Part shown: positions 32,010 through 34,874 of the stretch, in pieces
Numbering within the stretch: the stretch's first letter is position 1
Layout: each line of letters starts with the position of its first letter
From: Butyrivibrio sp.
GTDB lineage: Bacteria > Bacillota > Clostridia > Lachnospirales > Lachnospiraceae
NCBI GenBank assembly: GCA_015056565.1
Contig: SVGB01000004.1
Location: 1-34,874 of the forward strand
Direction of reading: 5' to 3'
Length of the DNA: 34,874 nucleotides
Program-made: the position numbers and the translations under genes
The notes under the pieces: model-generated
What the model was told of the DNA's origin: nothing
Databases searched by the model: none
Seen by the model: only the letters and a program-made list of their open reading frames with translations

Positions 32010-33132
32010 TTACCATAGCCTCCTTCTTCATTCTCTCGATTCTTGCCTTTAGCTCTTTTGGCATCTCAACCTTAGGAGCCCTTGGGTCAAGGAGCCATGT
32101 AGCTGCCCAGTGGGTCTCTGAAATCTGGAACATTGGAGGCTCAAGCTTGTCGTCAATCTCAAGAGCATAAGCATTTCTTGGTGCAAATGCATCTCCCTCC
32201 TTCTCGTGGAGAAGGTTTGGTGGTGAACCAGGGATCGTATAGAGCCTGTCATCGTCTGTTCCAAGGTCAGGCATTGCTGACAGAAGTCCCCAGGTGTATG
32301 GGTGCTTGGGCTCATAGAAGATCTCGTTGATGTTACCGACCTCAACGATCTTTCCTGCATACATAACGTTTACGTAGTCTGCAACTTTTGCCACAACTCC
32401 CAGGTCATGGGTGATGTAGATTACTGCAATATCTCTCTCCTTCTGAACCTTTTTGATAAGCTCAAGGATCTTGGCCTGAATGTTAACATCAAGAGCTGTT
32501 GTTGGCTCGTCGCAGATAAGAAGGTCAGGGTTACAGGAAAGAGCTATAGCGATGACAACTCTCTGTCTCATTCCGCCTGAGAGCTGATGTGGATACTGCT
32601 TCATTCTCTTTTCAGCATCCTCAATACCAACTTCCTTAAGAAGATTTACAGCCCTTTCATAGGCGTCCTTCTTGTCGATCTTGTAGTGCCAGATCATGCC
32701 TTCCATGATCTGCTTACCGATGGTCATTGTAGGATCAAGGCTGGTCATGGGATCCTGGAACACCATTGCGATCCTTCTGCCGTTGATGTGCTTTCTGATC
32801 CACTTCTTGTCCATTTTAAGGATATCAGCTTCTTTCCACTGGGCATTCGCATCGTTCTCAGGGTTGTAGTCGATTCCGCCCACGTTGTCGCGATATCTGT
32901 AGATGATTTCTCCGCTGTTTACAACTGCGTTCTTGGCAAGGATTCCCATGGCTGCACGCATTGTAACTGACTTACCAGAACCAGACTCACCAACGATGGC
33001 TACAGTCTCGCCCTGATAGAGATCTATATTAACTCCTCTGATGGCATGTACCTTACCGGCAGTTGTCTCAAAGGTGATGTCCAGGTTTTTGACATCAAGT
33101 ATTTTTTCACGTAATTTCTTTTCTTCACTCAT
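31993..33132 (-). CDS. oppD: Oligopeptide ABC transporter ATP-binding protein OppD/DppD
   Basis: Second ATPase subunit, pairing with OppF. Walker A GESGSGKSV is at 48-56, the Q-loop is VFQDPMTSLDP, the signature LSGGMRQRVVIAIAL, and Walker B LLICDEPTTALD, with ITHDLGVVAKVADYV as the H-loop. The C-terminal oligopeptide/dipeptide transporter region includes HPYTWGLLSAMPDL and TIPGSPPNLL. It has 379 residues, with an insertion of about 30 residues between Walker A and Q-loop (around YNPENDANAQWKEADILK) that is common in Clostridia homologues. It starts six bases after oppC and its end overlaps oppF. Confidence 0.95.
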   Translation of the reverse strand: MSEEKKLREKILDVKNLDITFETTAGKVHAIRGVNIDLYQGETVAIVGESGSGKSVTMRAAMGILAKNAVVNSGEIIYRYRDNVGGIDYNPENDANAQWKEADILKMDKKWIRKHINGRRIAMVFQDPMTSLDPTMTIGKQIMEGMIWHYKIDKKDAYERAVNLLKEVGIEDAEKRMKQYPHQLSGGMRQRVVIAIALSCNPDLLICDEPTTALDVNIQAKILELIKKVQKERDIAVIYITHDLGVVAKVADYVNVMYAGKIVEVGNINEIFYEPKHPYTWGLLSAMPDLGTDDDRLYTIPGSPPNLLHEKEGDAFAPRNAYALEIDDKLEPPMFQISETHWAATWLLDPRAPKVEMPKELKARIERMKKEAMVNDSKL

Positions 33133-33138
33133 CTGGTC

Positions 33139-34194
33139 TTACATCTCCTTAAGCTTGGGATCCAGGGCCTCTCTAAGACCGTCTGCCACCAGGTTGAAGC
33201 TCAGCATCAAAAGCGCCATAACAACAATCGGTGGAATTATCTGATAAGGGTGTGTTGTAAAGCTGTTGAAGCCTTCTGAAATAAGGGAACCAAGTGAGCA
33301 CCTTGGTACCGGAATTCCAAGTCCTACAAAGGACAGGAAAGCCTCAGTGAAGATAGCTGTAGGAATTGAGAACATTACCTGAGTGATGATGGGTCCGATA
33401 ATATTAGGAAGGACCTCGCTGAAAATGATATGCATGCTTCCAGCACCCAGCGTTCTTGAAGCAAGAACGAACTCCTGCTCCTTGAGTTTTAGCATCTCAG
33501 CTCTTGCAATCCTGCTCATGCCCACCCATTCTGTCAGCATCAGGGCTACGATAATGGTCAGCATACCAGGCTTAAACACCAAAAGAAGAAGGGTTACAAT
33601 AACAAGCCTTGGAATACCGTTGGCAATCTCTAATATCCTCTGCATGACCATATCAACCTTTCCGCCAAAGTATCCGGAAATAAGGCCGTAGCTCATACCA
33701 ATGATCATGTCGATGATAGCCGCTGCAACTGCGATGATAAGTGAAACCTGAGCTCCGGACCAGGTTCTTGTCCAGATGTCTCTTCCAAAGTTATCACTTC
33801 CGAACCAGTAAAAGGTGTCAGGGAGCTTGTTCTCAAAATAGAGGTTAACTGTTTTGGTTCCCTTGGTGGTTGCGATGTTTTCGTGACCATCAAAAAAGCC
33901 TGTGTACTCTATAAGAGGAATCCTCGGTGCAAGATTCTTTTGAGAGAGATCCTGCCCCGAGTATGTATAGCTGTTCATTGAAGGTCCCACAAAGGCAAAG
34001 AAAGTAATGACAAGCACGAAGATAAGTCCAAACACCGCACTCTTTTTCTTTCTAAACCTTGCAACAACCTCTTTCCAGAAACTCTGGGATGCGAAGTTGG
34101 AATCCACGAGAATATCTTCTGTGTTTCCTTTAAGCTTGAAGTCCGCATCAGTAGGCACGTAGGGCTCTTTTGAAAGCATAACTGTATCTGCCAT
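33139..34194 (-). CDS. oppC: Oligopeptide ABC transporter permease OppC/DppC
   Basis: Membrane subunit of the peptide importer, with an N-terminal cytoplasmic segment, TM1 at about 47-67 (AVFGLIFVLVITFFAF region), a long extracytoplasmic stretch of about 80 residues, then five more helices in the binding-protein-dependent transport domain. The conserved YWFGSDNFGRDIWTRTWSGA precedes TM2, and the EAA loop contacting the ATPases is near RTLGAGSMHIIFSEVLPN. I chose ATG 34194 (AGGAGG upstream; 351 residues), not the in-frame ATG eight codons earlier, which lies inside the end of oppB. The TM1-TM2 loop is longer than in enteric OppC. oppB ends one base upstream. Confidence 0.94.
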   Translation of the reverse strand: MADTVMLSKEPYVPTDADFKLKGNTEDILVDSNFASQSFWKEVVARFRKKKSAVFGLIFVLVITFFAFVGPSMNSYTYSGQDLSQKNLAPRIPLIEYTGFFDGHENIATTKGTKTVNLYFENKLPDTFYWFGSDNFGRDIWTRTWSGAQVSLIIAVAAAIIDMIIGMSYGLISGYFGGKVDMVMQRILEIANGIPRLVIVTLLLLVFKPGMLTIIVALMLTEWVGMSRIARAEMLKLKEQEFVLASRTLGAGSMHIIFSEVLPNIIGPIITQVMFSIPTAIFTEAFLSFVGLGIPVPRCSLGSLISEGFNSFTTHPYQIIPPIVVMALLMLSFNLVADGLREALDPKLKEM

Positions 34195-34195
34195 A

Positions 34196-34874
34196 TTAGT
34201 CTCCCTCCTTTGCCACACGGATTCTTGGATCGATCACGCCGTAGAGGATGTCCACCACCAGCATGATCACGATGTACATTGCTGAATATATAAAGCTAAG
34301 AGCTATAACCACGTTATAGTCATTAGACTGGATTGCGTTTACAAGGAGTGACCCAACTCCAGGAATGGAAAAGATCTTTTCCACAACCAGTGAACCTGTC
34401 ATAAGGTCAACAACAAGAGGTGCCAACACGGTAATGATAGGAATAAGGGCATTTCTAAGTGCATGGGAAAAGATAAGCTTGTTCCCCGAAAGTCCCTTGG
34501 ACTCAGCAAGAAGCATATAATCAGAGCCCAAAACCTCTATCATCTCAGCCCTTGTAAACCTGGCGATGGATGCCATGGTGAACATGGACAGCGAGATTGA
34601 AGGAAGGACGCTGGATCCTATCACATCTTTTGCTGAAAAGAGCATTGGAAACCACTTGAGTTTAAATCCGAACTGGTAAGACAGAGCCAGCGCAAACACA
34701 TAGGAGGGCACTGACACTCCGATTACTGAAATGATCGTTGCCAGGGTATCCCAGAATGTGTCCTTCTTAAAGGCAGCAAGCAGGCCCAGTAAAAGACCAA
34801 CAACAGCTCCTATCATAACTGCCGCAAAACCAACGCCTATAGAGATTGGAAGACGGGATGCGATAAGCTGTGTG
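34196..34874 (-). CDS. oppB: Oligopeptide ABC transporter permease OppB/DppB (partial, N-terminus beyond window)
   Basis: C-terminal two thirds of the other permease subunit. The frame stays open to the window edge, so the start lies beyond 34874; codons read from 34873 give LIASRLPISIGVGFAAVMIG, typical of the middle of OppB. Visible are transmembrane segments near LLLGLLAAFKKD, VSVPSYVFALALSYQF and the last helix pair, and the EAA loop ESKGLSGNKLIFSHALRNAL. PGVGSLLVNAIQSNDY matches the conserved OppB block. It is the first opp gene in the window, one base before oppC. A binding-protein gene (oppA) probably lies outside. Confidence 0.93.
   Translation of the reverse strand, partial: TQLIASRLPISIGVGFAAVMIGAVVGLLLGLLAAFKKDTFWDTLATIISVIGVSVPSYVFALALSYQFGFKLKWFPMLFSAKDVIGSSVLPSISLSMFTMASIARFTRAEMIEVLGSDYMLLAESKGLSGNKLIFSHALRNALIPIITVLAPLVVDLMTGSLVVEKIFSIPGVGSLLVNAIQSNDYNVVIALSFIYSAMYIVIMLVVDILYGVIDPRIRVAKEGD

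Overview
The window looks like a chromosomal segment of a moderately AT-rich Gram-positive anaerobe of the Bacillota, most likely Lachnospiraceae (Butyrivibrio/Roseburia-like). This rests on the gene content: class II GalT, type 2 IleRS under a T-box, an XpaC/TelA pair, MutS2, YhaM, VanW-type proteins, OppBCDF, and AGGAGG-type ribosome binding sites. The taxon is an inference; no rRNA is present. There are 26 genes, nearly all on the minus strand, with little empty DNA. I see no insertion sequence, prophage, CRISPR array or tRNA gene.

Layout. (1) 36-6636, minus: mutS2, response regulator, histidine kinase, trmL and rlmD, very tightly packed, so a two-component system sits among ribosome rescue and RNA-methylation genes. 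(2) 6700-9140, plus: a membrane-anchored HtrA-like protein whose catalytic triad appears lost, then the exoribonuclease YhaM, ending in a terminator shared with the next unit. (3) 9154-13413, minus: a VanW protein, a HypE/PurM-like protein, an Lrp/AsnC regulator and a PLP aminotransferase. (4) 13477-14118, plus: a small anchored TPR-like protein of unknown function. (5) 14169-16904, minus: galK-galT of the Leloir pathway, with a hairpin in the leader. (6) 17108-19590, minus: xpaC-telA, back to back with (7) an AraC-family regulator at 19742-20656, plus. (8) 20701-23184, minus: glycogen phosphorylase. (9) 23397-31039, minus: a T-box-controlled ileS followed 9 bases later by a polyprenol-phosphate-type glycosyltransferase, a UDP-galactopyranose-mutase-like flavoprotein and a GT39-like membrane glycosyltransferase. 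(10) 31065-34874, minus: oppB (cut by the window edge), oppC, oppD and oppF of a peptide importer.

How the genes fit together. Carbohydrate handling (galK/galT, glgP, the AraC regulator) and envelope genes (VanW, HtrA-like, XpaC/TelA, the glycosyltransferase module) are interleaved with core RNA and translation functions. The observations I would look at first are the apparent HtrA pseudoprotease, the glycan genes directly behind a T-box-controlled ileS, an FG-type peptide motif shared by XpaC and TelA, helically phased direct repeats upstream of glgP, and a HypE-like protein with no hydrogenase context.
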